A DNA stretch of 64,000 bases from Mucilaginibacter sp. (GCA_030445275.1 JAUCSE010000060.1:1-64000); one strand, 5' to 3'. Shown: positions 1-7,784, numbered from the stretch's first letter. Notes: generated by a model not told the origin, from the letters alone. Numbers and translations: made by a program.

Positions 1-238
1 TTGAGGAATAGGTGTTGGTCAGGTAACCGTAAACCAGGAGCTTCAGCATTAGCCTTGGATGAAAACTTGACGCGCCGCCACCTTTGTACTTGCGGTTGAT
101 CGGTTTGGTATCGATCTTGTCGATCACTTCTTTTACGATCCGAACTGGGTGGTTCGCTGGTACCAGTTCATCTAACTTATAGGGCAATAAACTTAGCTGA
201 TCAGGATCATATGGCTTAAATACTACTTTCGCTCCCAT
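1..238 (-). CDS. IS1182-family transposase, N-terminal part (cut by window edge)
   Basis: Reading the minus strand from the ATG at 238 gives about 79 codons that stay open to the window edge. The start reads MGAKVVFKPYDPDQLSLLPY, followed by a segment with the core KYKGGGASSFHP and then LLVYGYLTNTYSS. This is typical of the N-terminal DUF772-like domain of IS1182/IS5-type transposases. The catalytic DDE part would lie left of position 1, so completeness cannot be judged. No terminal inverted repeat was recognised between the start codon and the hairpin at 272. It marks the left end of the window as a mobile-element junction beside the duplicated lipoprotein block. Confidence 0.8.
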   Translation of the reverse strand, partial: MGAKVVFKPYDPDQLSLLPYKLDELVPANHPVRIVKEVIDKIDTKPINRKYKGGGASSFHPRLMLKLLVYGYLTNTYSS

Positions 239-271
239 GATCTTAAAATACGAAAATATCACCTCAAAAAC

Positions 272-304
272 AAAAAGAGGCTGCTCTTGTGACAGCCTCT
301 TTTT
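272..304 (-). terminator. Rho-independent terminator of the 326-550 gene
   Basis: A perfect 12-bp stem (AAAAAGAGGCTG at 272-283 with CAGCCTCTTTTT at 293-304) encloses a 9-nt loop. On the minus strand it follows the stop codon of the 326-550 gene and runs into a T-rich tract. It is symmetric enough to work in both directions, so it could also insulate the transposase gene. Confidence 0.75.
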
Positions 305-325
305 GTGGTGCCAAATCAGTAAAGT

Positions 326-550
326 TTAGCCAGTGAATTTGCCGGTAATATCTTTTACTTTATCAGCAGCTTTGGCTTCAAGGTCACTTGCTACCTCTTT
401 TATTTTGTCGCCTGAAAGAGTTGATGCTTTTTCTTTTAACTCGTCTATTTCCTCTCCAATTTTGTCTTTTGCATTATCCCATAGGTCTTCAGCTGATTCT
501 TTGATCTTATCGAAAAATCCTTTTTCTTCTGGTTCATTTGGTGTGCTCAT
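326..550 (-). CDS. Small Lys/Glu-rich helical protein (LEA/YtxH-like)
   Basis: This 74-residue hydrophilic protein is rich in K, E, D and A and has no signal peptide. It is probably one long amphipathic helix or coiled coil, as in LEA-like, CsbD or YtxH stress proteins. The N-terminal part, EKGFFDKIKESAEDLWDNAK, is clearly paralogous to that of the 5031-5426 protein (QKGFFEKVKETIEEFWDNTK), so the two small genes bracket the lipoprotein block. The product name is only descriptive; no enzymatic motif is present. A strong hairpin terminator lies just downstream. A role in stress protection or in binding nucleic acid or membranes is possible but not shown. Confidence 0.75.
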   Translation of the reverse strand: MSTPNEPEEKGFFDKIKESAEDLWDNAKDKIGEEIDELKEKASTLSGDKIKEVASDLEAKAADKVKDITGKFTG

Positions 551-760
551 GATGCTTTTCTTTAGATTATAAACAATTGAATTTATTTGGTTGAAACGTT
601 AGTAATTAAAGTTAAGAATTGTTTCTCAGTTAATTAACTATGTTTTTATATTTTTTAGTATTTATAGATGATATGAAATGCTGGGTTGTTAATTTTAAGT
701 ATACGGTGCCCACCCCATCTATAAAAAGAAGGCTGCTTTTCAGCTTACAGATAACCGGGT

Positions 761-808
761 TTACTTACCTGCGGTAGCTTTTTTCTTAATGGCAACAGGG
801 GCTTTTTT
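761..808 (-). pseudogene. Tail fragment of a Lys/Ala-rich protein gene, copy 1
   Basis: On the minus strand this reads as about fifteen codons ending KKKATAGK and a TAA stop. It matches the end of the 5031-5426 protein (VKKKATGAK and stop), but nothing upstream of it continues the reading frame. It is a truncated 3' end left at the boundary of the first lipoprotein unit, and its twin is at 2914-2961. It suggests that the duplication unit once began inside an adjacent copy of the coiled-protein gene. Confidence 0.65.
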
Positions 809-885
809 TAATACTTGTGAGTTTTTATTATTACGTATTGTAATTAATAGTTGAATACTTAACCAGTAAAATGTTAATAATACAT

Positions 886-893
886 TATATTTG
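886..893 (+). promoter_or_regulatory. Candidate -7 promoter box (TATATTTG)
   Basis: TATATTTG fits the Bacteroidota sigma-ABfr consensus TAnnTTTG and lies 24 nt upstream of the ATG at 918. No convincing -33 TTG is present at the usual spacing. In the second unit the matching position (3037-3044) reads TATATTTA, so the final G is lost. Confidence 0.45.
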
Positions 894-917
894 TATAACT
901 AAACCGAGTCCGTACAA

Positions 918-1802
918 ATGAAACGCTATATACCATTTATTATCTTACTGTTTTTATGTCTAACGGGATGTAAAAATGATAAACAAAACACCCCATCGCC
1001 TTCGGGTAAAACGTATAAGATTGTTTTTAACGCATCCAGTTCAAGCCAGAGTATTAATTCAACGGGAGCTAAGGTGGTTAATAGCCTGAAAACCAATGCT
1101 GTTGGGCCAGTAAGCAGTAGCGCTAAAAGATTGTATTATATAGTTTATGATTCAAGCGGTAAGCTGGTTCATGAGATTGGGCAGGATTCAACGGTGTCTG
1201 ATTTTGGCAGAATAGCTGATGATTTACCCGCCGGCACTTATACTTGCTACTTTGGGGCTGGCCAGAACTATTTTTACTCAACAATTGCATCAAGTACTTT
1301 TTTAAATTATCGTGGATTGGGTATACCTCCTACCTGGGAAGACTGGTTTTACAAAAAAATTACGCTGACAATTACAGATTCAAATATAAATCAAGATGTA
1401 GTTCTTGAAAGAATGGTTGGTCAGCTTCAGTTAAATATTGAGGATGCTATACCTGCAAGTGTACTTAGTATTAGTATCACTACAATTGGTGAATTGGCAT
1501 TTTATGATTATTTACAAGGCGCTTTCACTCATTCTCAGGACATTGAAACTTTTGTTGGAATACCTACAGCCAATTATAAGCCGACACTCCTTATAGGAAA
1601 TACGGCTACACCAATATCGATTAAAATAACCTGTTATGATAGTAAAGGGGTTGTGGCACAAAGAACTATCAGCAATGTACAATTCACCAAAAATGTAAAA
1701 ACCATTTTATCTGGCAAGTTATTTACAGCATCAAAAGGCGATTTTGCTGTTGGAGTAAATGACACTTTTGACCCGACGCCTTTTGTAACCGTTAAATTTT
1801 AA
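918..1802 (+). CDS. Secreted lipoprotein A1, possibly FimB/Mfa2-like
   Basis: This 294-residue protein starts with a lipoprotein signal peptide: MKRYIP, a hydrophobic stretch, then lipobox LTGC with the Cys at residue 18. The mature part is a beta-rich, Ser/Thr-rich extracellular domain. Patterns such as RLYYIVYDSSGKLVHE, LPAGTYTCYFGAG and VVLERMVGQLQLNIED recall the anchor or minor subunits of Bacteroidales fimbriae (FimB/Mfa2 fold). That is a resemblance by eye, not a proven match. The C-terminus (GKLF...DPTPFVTVKF) is shared with the partner lipoprotein B1 24 nt downstream, so A and B look like ancient paralogs in one operon. The closest relative is copy A2 at 3069. Confidence 0.8.
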   Translation: MKRYIPFIILLFLCLTGCKNDKQNTPSPSGKTYKIVFNASSSSQSINSTGAKVVNSLKTNAVGPVSSSAKRLYYIVYDSSGKLVHEIGQDSTVSDFGRIADDLPAGTYTCYFGAGQNYFYSTIASSTFLNYRGLGIPPTWEDWFYKKITLTITDSNINQDVVLERMVGQLQLNIEDAIPASVLSISITTIGELAFYDYLQGAFTHSQDIETFVGIPTANYKPTLLIGNTATPISIKITCYDSKGVVAQRTISNVQFTKNVKTILSGKLFTASKGDFAVGVNDTFDPTPFVTVKF

Positions 1803-1859
1803 TTTAATATCAGAGTTGCTTTTAATTTGATGAAGCACGACACTGTAAAATTATCCGTA

Positions 1860-2843
1860 ATGAAAAGTATTATACCTGTTTTAATATTATGTTTATTGGT
1901 TTGTAACTCCTGTAAAAAGGATCATTCAAATAATACAACCCCAGATAGTAAAAGTTACACTGTAACCTTTAAGCTTTCAGGCTTTTCACAAACAGATACG
2001 GTTTTTGAAGCCGGCAAGCGGGTTATTAATGGTGTTAAATCAGTAAACGATGTAATAACACCCAGTATAGCTGATGTGCTTTACTGTAATGTTTACGATG
2101 CTAACGGAAAGTTTGTAAGCTCAACCAAACAGCTATCAACCTACCTGACTTTTGGTACTATATCTTTTGGAGCGTTACCGGGTAATTATACGGTAGTTTT
2201 TGCTGCAGGTAAAACAGGGCTTATTATTGATAAAAAAGCGGCGGCAAATGTAAATTCCTTAAATGATGATTTTCTAAGGTATTCTACAATCCCCCCTGGG
2301 GGCAATGAGGACAATACCATTAAGGATACGTTTTATAGAAGAGTAAGTATAACGGTAGATAAAGATTATAATCAAAATATTGTTTTAGACAGGATTGTGG
2401 CCCAGGTATTAGTAACAATTGAGGATGAATTACCACCTAATGTGATTTCAACCAGTTTAGTGGTAAATCCTGTAATTAATGCATATCCGGTAAATGGCGA
2501 TAAACCATTTACAAACACTGCCACTAAGCAAAATCAAGTGGTAGTTCCCATACCTCAATCACAACTGGGCACGAGTAACTATATTGCAAAAACGTTAATT
2601 TTTACTGACGGCTCTCCTTTTACACTTACTATATTCGCCTATCCCGTTAAAAAAATAAATGACAGTACTATAGGCTTAAACAATACTTACTTTGCAAAAA
2701 AAGATGTGACAGGTGTAACAGCAGCAGCCAATAAAACAACCGTTGTAACAGGAAAGCTTTTTGAGAATTATCATAGTGATGGAGGCTTTCATATATCCAT
2801 TAACCCTGACTGGAACCCTACGCCTGTAACTGTACCATTTTAA
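1860..2843 (+). CDS. Secreted lipoprotein B1, possibly FimB/Mfa2-like
   Basis: The ATG at 1860 is preferred because it puts a signal peptide at the N-terminus: MKSIIPVLILCLLVCNSC, then KKD. In-frame TTG 1827 and ATG 1830 would add a polar extension. The mature part, about 310 residues, has the same architecture as A1: a 'VYDANGKFVSS'-like strand, LPGNYTVVFAAGK, then QNIVLDRIVAQVLVTIEDELP and a C-terminal GKLF...NPDWNPTPVTVPF. The Lys-Lys-Asp after the lipid Cys resembles Bacteroidota surface-export signals, so surface exposure is likely but inferred. It is probably co-transcribed with A1. Substrate or partner is unknown. An inverted repeat follows at 2864. Confidence 0.8.
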   Translation: MKSIIPVLILCLLVCNSCKKDHSNNTTPDSKSYTVTFKLSGFSQTDTVFEAGKRVINGVKSVNDVITPSIADVLYCNVYDANGKFVSSTKQLSTYLTFGTISFGALPGNYTVVFAAGKTGLIIDKKAAANVNSLNDDFLRYSTIPPGGNEDNTIKDTFYRRVSITVDKDYNQNIVLDRIVAQVLVTIEDELPPNVISTSLVVNPVINAYPVNGDKPFTNTATKQNQVVVPIPQSQLGTSNYIAKTLIFTDGSPFTLTIFAYPVKKINDSTIGLNNTYFAKKDVTGVTAAANKTTVVTGKLFENYHSDGGFHISINPDWNPTPVTVPF

Positions 2844-2863
2844 AAGTCCAATTTAATGAGTGG

Positions 2864-2900
2864 AACAGGTTGACAGTGTTTAATTACCGTTCAACCTGTT
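2864..2900 (+). terminator. Hairpin after lipoprotein B1
   Basis: AACAGGTTGA (2864-2873) pairs with TCAACCTGTT (2891-2900) across a 17-nt loop. No long T tract follows, so it may be a weak terminator or an mRNA 3' stabiliser. A related but not identical hairpin ends the second unit at 4976-5021. Confidence 0.5.
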
Positions 2901-2913
2901 ATACTCCTATAGT

Positions 2914-2961
2914 TTACTTACCTGAGGTAGCTTTTTTCTTAATGGCAACAGGGGCTTTTTT
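2914..2961 (-). pseudogene. Tail fragment of a Lys/Ala-rich protein gene, copy 2
   Basis: Same fragment as at 761-808: minus-strand codons ending in a KKKAT-type tail and TAA, without an upstream reading frame. Being part of both tandem units, it was present before the duplication or created by it. Confidence 0.6.
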
Positions 2962-3068
2962 TAACACTTGTGAATTTTTATTATTACGTATTGTAATTAA
3001 TAGTTGAATAATTAACCAGTAACTATTAATATATATTATATTTATATAACTAAACCGAGTCTGTACAA

Positions 3069-3953
3069 ATGAAACGCTATATACCAACTATTATCTTACT
3101 ATTTTTATGTCTAACAAGATGTAAAAATGATAAGCAAAACACCCCACCGCCTTCGGGTAAAACGTATAAGATTGTTTTTAATGGATCCAATTCAAGCCAG
3201 AGTATTAGTTCAACGGGAAGTAAAGTAGTCAATAGCCTGAAAACCAATGCTGTTGGGCCAGTAAGCAGTAGCGCTAAAAGATTTTATTATATAGTTTATA
3301 ATTCAAGCGGTAAACTAGTTCATGAGGTTGAGCAGGATTCAACAATGTCTGATTTTGGTACAATAACTGATGGTTTACCCGCCGGCACCTATGCTTGCTA
3401 CTTTGGGGCTGGCCAGCATTATTTTTACCCGGAAATTTATTTAAGTGCTTTTTTAAATTATCGAAAGGGTGAACTTGATACTTGGGAGGACTGGTTTTAC
3501 AAAAAAATTACACTGACAGTTACAGATTCAAATATAAATCAAGATATAATTCTTGAAAGAATGGTTGGTCAGCTTCAGTTAAATATTGAGGATACTATAC
3601 CTGCAAGTGTATCTAATATTACCATCACTACAATTGGTGAAATGCGGAATTATGATTATTTGCAGGGTGCTTACACTTATCCTCAGGACAGAGAAGTTTC
3701 CGTTATAGTACCTTCGCTTAATTTTAAGCGGACACTTCTTATTGGAAATACGCTTACACCAATCACGGTTAAAATAACCTGTTATGATAGTAAGAAGAAT
3801 GTTGTGGCACAAAGAACTATCAGCAATGTACAATTCACCAAAAATGTAAAAACCATTTTATCTGGCAAGTTATTTACAGCATCAAAAGGCGATTTTGCTG
3901 TTGGAGTAAATAACACTTTTGACCCGACGCCTTTGGTAACCGTTAAATTTTAA
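3069..3953 (+). CDS. Lipoprotein paralog A2 with altered lipobox
   Basis: This is the 294-residue duplicate of A1. The leader differs at the residue before the lipid Cys: LTGC in A1 is LTRC here (codon GGA changed to AGA, in TGT-preceding position). Arg at -1 is not accepted by signal peptidase II as the family is known, so the protein may stay membrane-tethered, be cut elsewhere or be non-functional. The rest is intact and still open, with changes concentrated between residues 120 and 240. The candidate -7 box has also lost its G (TATATTTA at 3037-3044). It is followed 24 nt later by the TTG/ATG cluster of B2, as in the first unit. Confidence 0.78.
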   Translation: MKRYIPTIILLFLCLTRCKNDKQNTPPPSGKTYKIVFNGSNSSQSISSTGSKVVNSLKTNAVGPVSSSAKRFYYIVYNSSGKLVHEVEQDSTMSDFGTITDGLPAGTYACYFGAGQHYFYPEIYLSAFLNYRKGELDTWEDWFYKKITLTVTDSNINQDIILERMVGQLQLNIEDTIPASVSNITITTIGEMRNYDYLQGAYTYPQDREVSVIVPSLNFKRTLLIGNTLTPITVKITCYDSKKNVVAQRTISNVQFTKNVKTILSGKLFTASKGDFAVGVNNTFDPTPLVTVKF

Positions 3954-4010
3954 TTTAATATCAGAGTTACTTTTAATTTGATGAAACACGACACTGTAAA
4001 ATTATCCGTA

Positions 4011-4958
4011 ATGAAAAGTATCATACCTGTTTTAATATTATGTTTATTGGTTTGTAGCTCCTGTAAAAAAGATCATTCAAATAATACAACCCCAGATAGT
4101 AAAAGTTACACTGTAACCTTTAAGCTTTCAGGCCTTTCACAAACAGATACAGTTTTTGACGCTGGTAAGCAGGTTATTAATGGTGTTAAATCAGTAAACG
4201 ATGTAATAACACCCAGTATAGCTGATGTGCTTTACTGTAATGTTTACGATGCTAACGGAAAGCTTGTAAGTTCAACCAAGCAGCTATCAACCTACCTGAC
4301 TTTTGGTACTATATCTTTTGGAGCGTTACCGGGTAATTATACAGTAGTTTTTGCTGCAGGTAAAACAGGGCTTATTATTGATAAAAGAGCGACGGCAAAT
4401 GTAAATTCCTTAAATGATGATTTTCTAAGGTATTCTATAATCTCCTCCAATGATGAGGACAATACCATTAAGGACACGTTTTATAAAAAAGTCAATATAA
4501 CGGTAGATAAAGATTATAATCAAAATATTGTTTTAGACAGGATTGTAGCCCAGATTTTAGTAACAATTGAGGATAAATTACCACCTAATGTAATTTCAAC
4601 CAGTTTAGTGGTAAATCCTGCAATTAATGTATATCCGGTAAATGGCAATACACCATATTTTCAAGACTTTGGATATAAGCAAAGTCAAGTGTTCGTTCCA
4701 ATACCTCAATCACAACTGGGCACAAGTAATTATACTTCAAAAACATTAATTTTTACTAACGGCTCTCCTTTTACACTTACCATATTCACTTATTCATCTG
4801 TTTATTCAAATTACTATGTAAAAAAGGATGTATCAGGTGTAATAGCGGTAGCCAATAAAACAACTGTTGTAACAGGAAAGCTTTTTGAGGATTATCAGGG
4901 CTTCCATATATCTATTAACCCTGACTGGAACCCTACGCCTGCAACTGTACCATATTAA
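4011..4958 (+). CDS. Secreted lipoprotein paralog B2
   Basis: Duplicate of B1, about 315 residues when started at the ATG at 4011 (alternatives TTG 3978 and ATG 3981). The signal peptide ends LLVCSSC followed by KKD, so lipidation looks intact here in contrast to A2. It is shorter than B1 because of small codon deletions near residues 140 and 260-285. The middle (around YFQDFGYKQSQVFVPIP) has diverged most, as expected of a surface-exposed variable face. The conserved end NPDWNPTPATVPY is present. Function unknown; probably a cell-surface or fimbria-like subunit. Confidence 0.78.
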   Translation: MKSIIPVLILCLLVCSSCKKDHSNNTTPDSKSYTVTFKLSGLSQTDTVFDAGKQVINGVKSVNDVITPSIADVLYCNVYDANGKLVSSTKQLSTYLTFGTISFGALPGNYTVVFAAGKTGLIIDKRATANVNSLNDDFLRYSIISSNDEDNTIKDTFYKKVNITVDKDYNQNIVLDRIVAQILVTIEDKLPPNVISTSLVVNPAINVYPVNGNTPYFQDFGYKQSQVFVPIPQSQLGTSNYTSKTLIFTNGSPFTLTIFTYSSVYSNYYVKKDVSGVIAVANKTTVVTGKLFEDYQGFHISINPDWNPTPATVPY

Positions 4959-4975
4959 AAATGCAATTTTTATTA

Positions 4976-5021
4976 GTGCAACAAGCTGAAAGGTATATAA
5001 CTATTGTTCAACTTGTTGCAC
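4976..5021. terminator. Bidirectional hairpin between lipoprotein B2 and the convergent KA-rich gene
   Basis: GTGCAACAAGCTGAA (4976-4990) pairs with TTCAACTTGTTGCAC (5007-5021) with one G-T pair and a 16-nt loop. It separates convergent genes (stop at 4958 plus strand, stop at 5031 minus strand), so it probably ends both transcripts. Confidence 0.6.
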
Positions 5022-5030
5022 TCTTATAGC

Positions 5031-5426
5031 TTACTTAGCCCCTGTCGCTTTTTTCTTAACGGCGGCGGCAGCTTTAGCTGTTTTTGCAGCAACTGCTTTT
5101 TTAGCCCCGTCGGCTTCTGTTTTTGCTTTGGCAGTAGTATCCTTTGCCTTGTTTGCTGCTTTGGTCTTTACATCGGCCGCTACAGTTTTTGCTTTGGTTA
5201 CAGTGTTCTCTGCTTTTTTCACTACGGCTTTTTCCTTGGCCATAACCTTCTTAGCGATCGCTGTTTTTTTATCTTCGGCTTTATCCTTTATCGCTTCTAT
5301 TTTATCTTCGGCTTTATCTTTTAGTTCTTCGGCTTTGTCTTTAGTGTTATCCCAAAATTCTTCAATCGTTTCTTTAACCTTTTCAAAAAATCCTTTTTGT
5401 ACAGGTTTTGTTGCTTTGTTGCTCAT
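5031..5426 (-). CDS. Lys/Ala-rich helical protein (LEA or histone H1-like)
   Basis: This 131-residue protein has two parts. Residues 1 to about 60 are acidic/amphipathic (QKGFFEKVKETIEEFWDNTK followed by KAEELKDKAEDK repeats). Residues 60-131 are a basic Ala/Lys-rich tail resembling eukaryotic H1 or bacterial Hc1-type proteins. No signal peptide is present. Low-complexity sequence of this kind gives weak database matches, so naming by similarity is unreliable. The N-terminus is paralogous to the 326-550 protein and the last nine codons match the two gene fragments at 761 and 2914. A role in stress tolerance or nucleoid binding is inference only. Confidence 0.75.
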   Translation of the reverse strand: MSNKATKPVQKGFFEKVKETIEEFWDNTKDKAEELKDKAEDKIEAIKDKAEDKKTAIAKKVMAKEKAVVKKAENTVTKAKTVAADVKTKAANKAKDTTAKAKTEADGAKKAVAAKTAKAAAAVKKKATGAK

Positions 5427-5564
5427 AGTTGTTTTATAGATTTATAGATAGGTGTGTATATAACTACGCTATTAAACCATTGCGGTTAATGTTTGTTTTA
5501 CAGGGTATTAACAATTGATGCTTTAATGGGTTATTGTATTCATAACGGTTTAAATTATAAACCG

Positions 5565-5572
5565 TATTTTTG
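5565..5572 (+). promoter_or_regulatory. Candidate -7 box (TATTTTTG)
   Basis: TATTTTTG matches TAnnTTTG and ends 17 nt before the ATG at 5590, a plausible distance for a short leader. No clear -33 element. Confidence 0.4.
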
Positions 5573-5589
5573 TCGGCTATATTTAAAAT

Positions 5590-6309
5590 ATGAAGTTTCC
5601 GAAATTTGCCGACCTGATATTGTTTGAGAATGATGATGTGATTGTAGTGAACAAGCCGCCTTTTTTAAGTTCACTTGATGAACGCGAAGGAGGAGAGGTT
5701 AATTTACTGAGGCTGGCCAAAGCTTACTGGGACGATGCGCAGATCTGTCACCGCCTGGATAAGGAAACTTCCGGAGCGCTTATCATCGCTAAAAATCCCG
5801 AGGCTTACCGTATGGTATCTATGCAGTTTGAAAAGCGCCAGGTAAAAAAGGTTTACCATGCTATTATTGACGGTACCCATACTTTTGATAACTTGCTGAT
5901 AGACCTGCCTATTTTAAACGTGGGTAAAGGCAACGTGACTATAAGCCGCCAGGAGGGCAAAAGGGCCGAAACCTGGTTTCAATCATTAAAATACTTTAAG
6001 CATTATACGTTGGTGGAGTGCCGGCCGGTAACAGGGCGTATGCACCAGATACGTATACACCTGGCCACACAAAGAGCATCTATTGCCGGTGATGATATGT
6101 ATAAAGGCGAACCTGTTTTTCTGTCCAAAATAAAACGGAAGTATCATTTAGGTAAAGACCAGGAAGAACTGCCTATTATGAAACGTTTTGCATTACATGC
6201 TTACGAAGTTACTTTCCGGATAAATCCAGAAACTGAAATTACCATCCATGCCCCTTATCCAAAGGATTTTGAAACATTGCTAAAGTTGCTGGAAAAATTT
6301 GACAGTTAA
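5590..6309 (+). CDS. RluA-family RNA pseudouridine synthase
   Basis: A 239-residue enzyme that isomerises uridine to pseudouridine in rRNA or tRNA. The catalytic motif HRLDKETSG is present with the nucleophilic Asp at about residue 57. GRMHQIRIHLA near residue 155 is the second family signature. There is no N-terminal S4 RNA-binding domain, so it resembles the short RluA/TruC-type members rather than RluD. The target base cannot be told from sequence. It stands alone between the KA-rich gene and the long glutamine synthetase leader; a TAnnTTTG-type box precedes it. Confidence 0.9.
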   Translation: MKFPKFADLILFENDDVIVVNKPPFLSSLDEREGGEVNLLRLAKAYWDDAQICHRLDKETSGALIIAKNPEAYRMVSMQFEKRQVKKVYHAIIDGTHTFDNLLIDLPILNVGKGNVTISRQEGKRAETWFQSLKYFKHYTLVECRPVTGRMHQIRIHLATQRASIAGDDMYKGEPVFLSKIKRKYHLGKDQEELPIMKRFALHAYEVTFRINPETEITIHAPYPKDFETLLKLLEKFDS

Positions 6310-6773
6310 CATTAACAGAATGCATGCCATTTGCTTTTACCGTGAGTAAGCGTAAGTTTATAGAAAATATGCCCGCTTGCTGAAAATGCTACGCTTATCC
6401 CTGTTATTTTTATTTACAAGTTTTTAATTGAGGAAGAATTACATAAGTACTTATGTAAATTAGTATTTTTATGCATTTTGCCTGTTTTTTATTACTGAGA
6501 GTCCTCTAAAAACGTCCGTTTTCTCAATGTTTTACGTTTTTGGCAAAAAAATAATATTTTTTGTGTCGAAAAATATGAAATTGCTAAAGTTGAATTTTGT
6601 TGACCTTGATTTTACGTATTTTAGCTTTAAAAGTGGTGTTTGTGGAAAAAAATTATAAAAATTTAACATTTTTGTAATGATTTTTATAAAAATAATTTAA
6701 ATTCGCCTTAATAATTAGTCAGATTAACAGAAAAACTATAATTAGAACCACAACTTTACAAATTAATTAAAAA
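6310..6773. other. Long A/T-rich leader of glutamine synthetase II
   Basis: 464 bp without a gene. It holds a perfect 20-bp palindrome at 6439-6458 and long A/T tracts from 6540 to 6770. No tRNA, riboswitch or small ORF was recognised. The length and the palindrome suggest regulated transcription of the downstream nitrogen-assimilation gene. Confidence 0.5.
6439..6458. promoter_or_regulatory. Perfect 20-bp palindrome, candidate operator
   Basis: TTACATAAGT followed immediately by ACTTATGTAA, with no spacer. This is the shape of a site for a dimeric regulator. It lies about 315 nt upstream of the glutamine synthetase start. It is not followed by a T tract, so it is not a terminator of the preceding gene in the usual sense. 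The regulator is unknown. Confidence 0.45.
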
Positions 6774-7784
6774 ATGGCAACAAAACTCGAGTACATTTGG
6801 CTTGACGGCTATAAACCAACACAAAGCCTGCGTAGCAAAACAAAAATCGTTAAATCATTTAGCGGTAAAGTAGAAGATCTGGAAAACTGGAGCTTTGATG
6901 GTTCGTCAACTGAACAAGCACCGGGTGGTTCGTCAGATTGTATATTAAAACCAGTATTTACAGTTCCTGATCCTCAAAGAAAAGATGCTTATTTAGTAAT
7001 GTGCGAGGTATTGGATTCAAAAGGCAAGCCTCATGAGTCAAATGGCCGCGCGCTTATTCAAGATGATGATAATGATTTTTGGTTTGGTTTTGAGCAGGAG
7101 TACTTTTTATGGGACCCTAAAACCGACAAACCTCTTGGTTTCCCGGCGGGTGGTTACCCAGGCCCACAAGGTCCTTACTACTGTTCAGTAGGAGCAAACA
7201 ACGCTTTCGGTCGTGAGATTGTTGAAGAACACCTGGACGTTTGTTTAGAAGCTGGTTTAAACGTTGAAGGTATCAATGCCGAAGTAGCAGCAGGTCAGTG
7301 GGAATTCCAGATCTTTGCTAAAGGCGCGAAAGAAGCTGGTGATCAAATTTGGGTTGCCCGTTACTTGCTTGAAAGAATTGGCGAAAGCTATGGCGTTGCC
7401 ATCAACTGGCATTGCAAACCATTAGGTGCATTAGACTGGAATGGTTCAGGTATGCATGCTAATTTCTCCAATACATTATTGCGTACAGCAAATAGCAAAG
7501 CGAAATTTGAGGCCGTTTGCGAGGCTTTCCGTCCTGCAGTAGCTGAGTGTGTTGCTGTATATGGTGCTCATAATGAATTACGTTTAACAGGTAAACACGA
7601 AACTGCTTCAATCAATGATTTTAGCTATGGCGTGTCTGACCGTGGTGCTTCTATCCGTATCCCACTTTATGCTGTTGATCATAACTGGAGTGGTTACCTG
7701 GAAGATCGTCGTCCTAACTCGGCTGCCGATCCATATAAAGTAGCTGCAGTTATTATCAAAACTGTGAAATCAGCGAAAGTTTAA
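6774..7784 (+). CDS. Glutamine synthetase, type II (beta-grasp)
   Basis: ATP-dependent ligation of ammonia to glutamate. The 336-residue length and motifs (LEYIWLDGYKPTQSLRSKTK, WSFDGSSTEQAPG, DCILKPV, then AGQWEFQI and NGSGMHANFS) fit the eukaryote-like GSII family known from Bacteroidota and rhizobia, not the 470-residue GSI. The metal and ATP ligands appear intact through TGKHETASINDFSYGVSDRG. The start ATG follows an A-rich stretch without a Shine-Dalgarno, which is normal for this phylum. It is monocistronic: a long leader precedes it and a strong terminator follows at 7818. Confidence 0.95.
   Translation: MATKLEYIWLDGYKPTQSLRSKTKIVKSFSGKVEDLENWSFDGSSTEQAPGGSSDCILKPVFTVPDPQRKDAYLVMCEVLDSKGKPHESNGRALIQDDDNDFWFGFEQEYFLWDPKTDKPLGFPAGGYPGPQGPYYCSVGANNAFGREIVEEHLDVCLEAGLNVEGINAEVAAGQWEFQIFAKGAKEAGDQIWVARYLLERIGESYGVAINWHCKPLGALDWNGSGMHANFSNTLLRTANSKAKFEAVCEAFRPAVAECVAVYGAHNELRLTGKHETASINDFSYGVSDRGASIRIPLYAVDHNWSGYLEDRRPNSAADPYKVAAVIIKTVKSAKV

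Larger units (their letters stand above)
551..917. other. Gene-free leader with a gene-tail fragment and candidate promoter
   Basis: No intact gene lies here. The stretch holds the divergent upstream region of the 326-550 gene, a partly hairpin-like sequence at 721-750 (AAAAGAAGGCTG and CAGCTT elements), the tail fragment at 761-808, and the A/T-rich promoter region of the first lipoprotein gene. From 759 onward it matches 2912-3068 closely, so it is the leader of the first unit of the tandem duplication. Confidence 0.6.
759..4958. repeat. Tandem duplication of a two-gene lipoprotein unit (about 2.15 kb period)
   Basis: Unit 1 runs from about 759 to 2843 and unit 2 from about 2912 to 4958. 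Start codons of equivalent genes are exactly 2151 bp apart (918/3069 and 1860/4011). The similarity includes the leader with the gene-tail fragment, both genes and the 24-nt spacer between them. Differences are scattered substitutions plus a few codon indels. The most divergent stretches are in the middle-to-C-terminal part of each protein. Each unit ends in an inverted repeat of related sequence (2864-2900 and 4976-5021). Confidence 0.9.

Noticed and set aside
5004..5439. Plus-strand frames opposite the KA-rich gene
   Set aside because: They are Phe/Cys/Ser-rich mirror translations of a Lys/Ala-rich gene; composition matches an antisense shadow.
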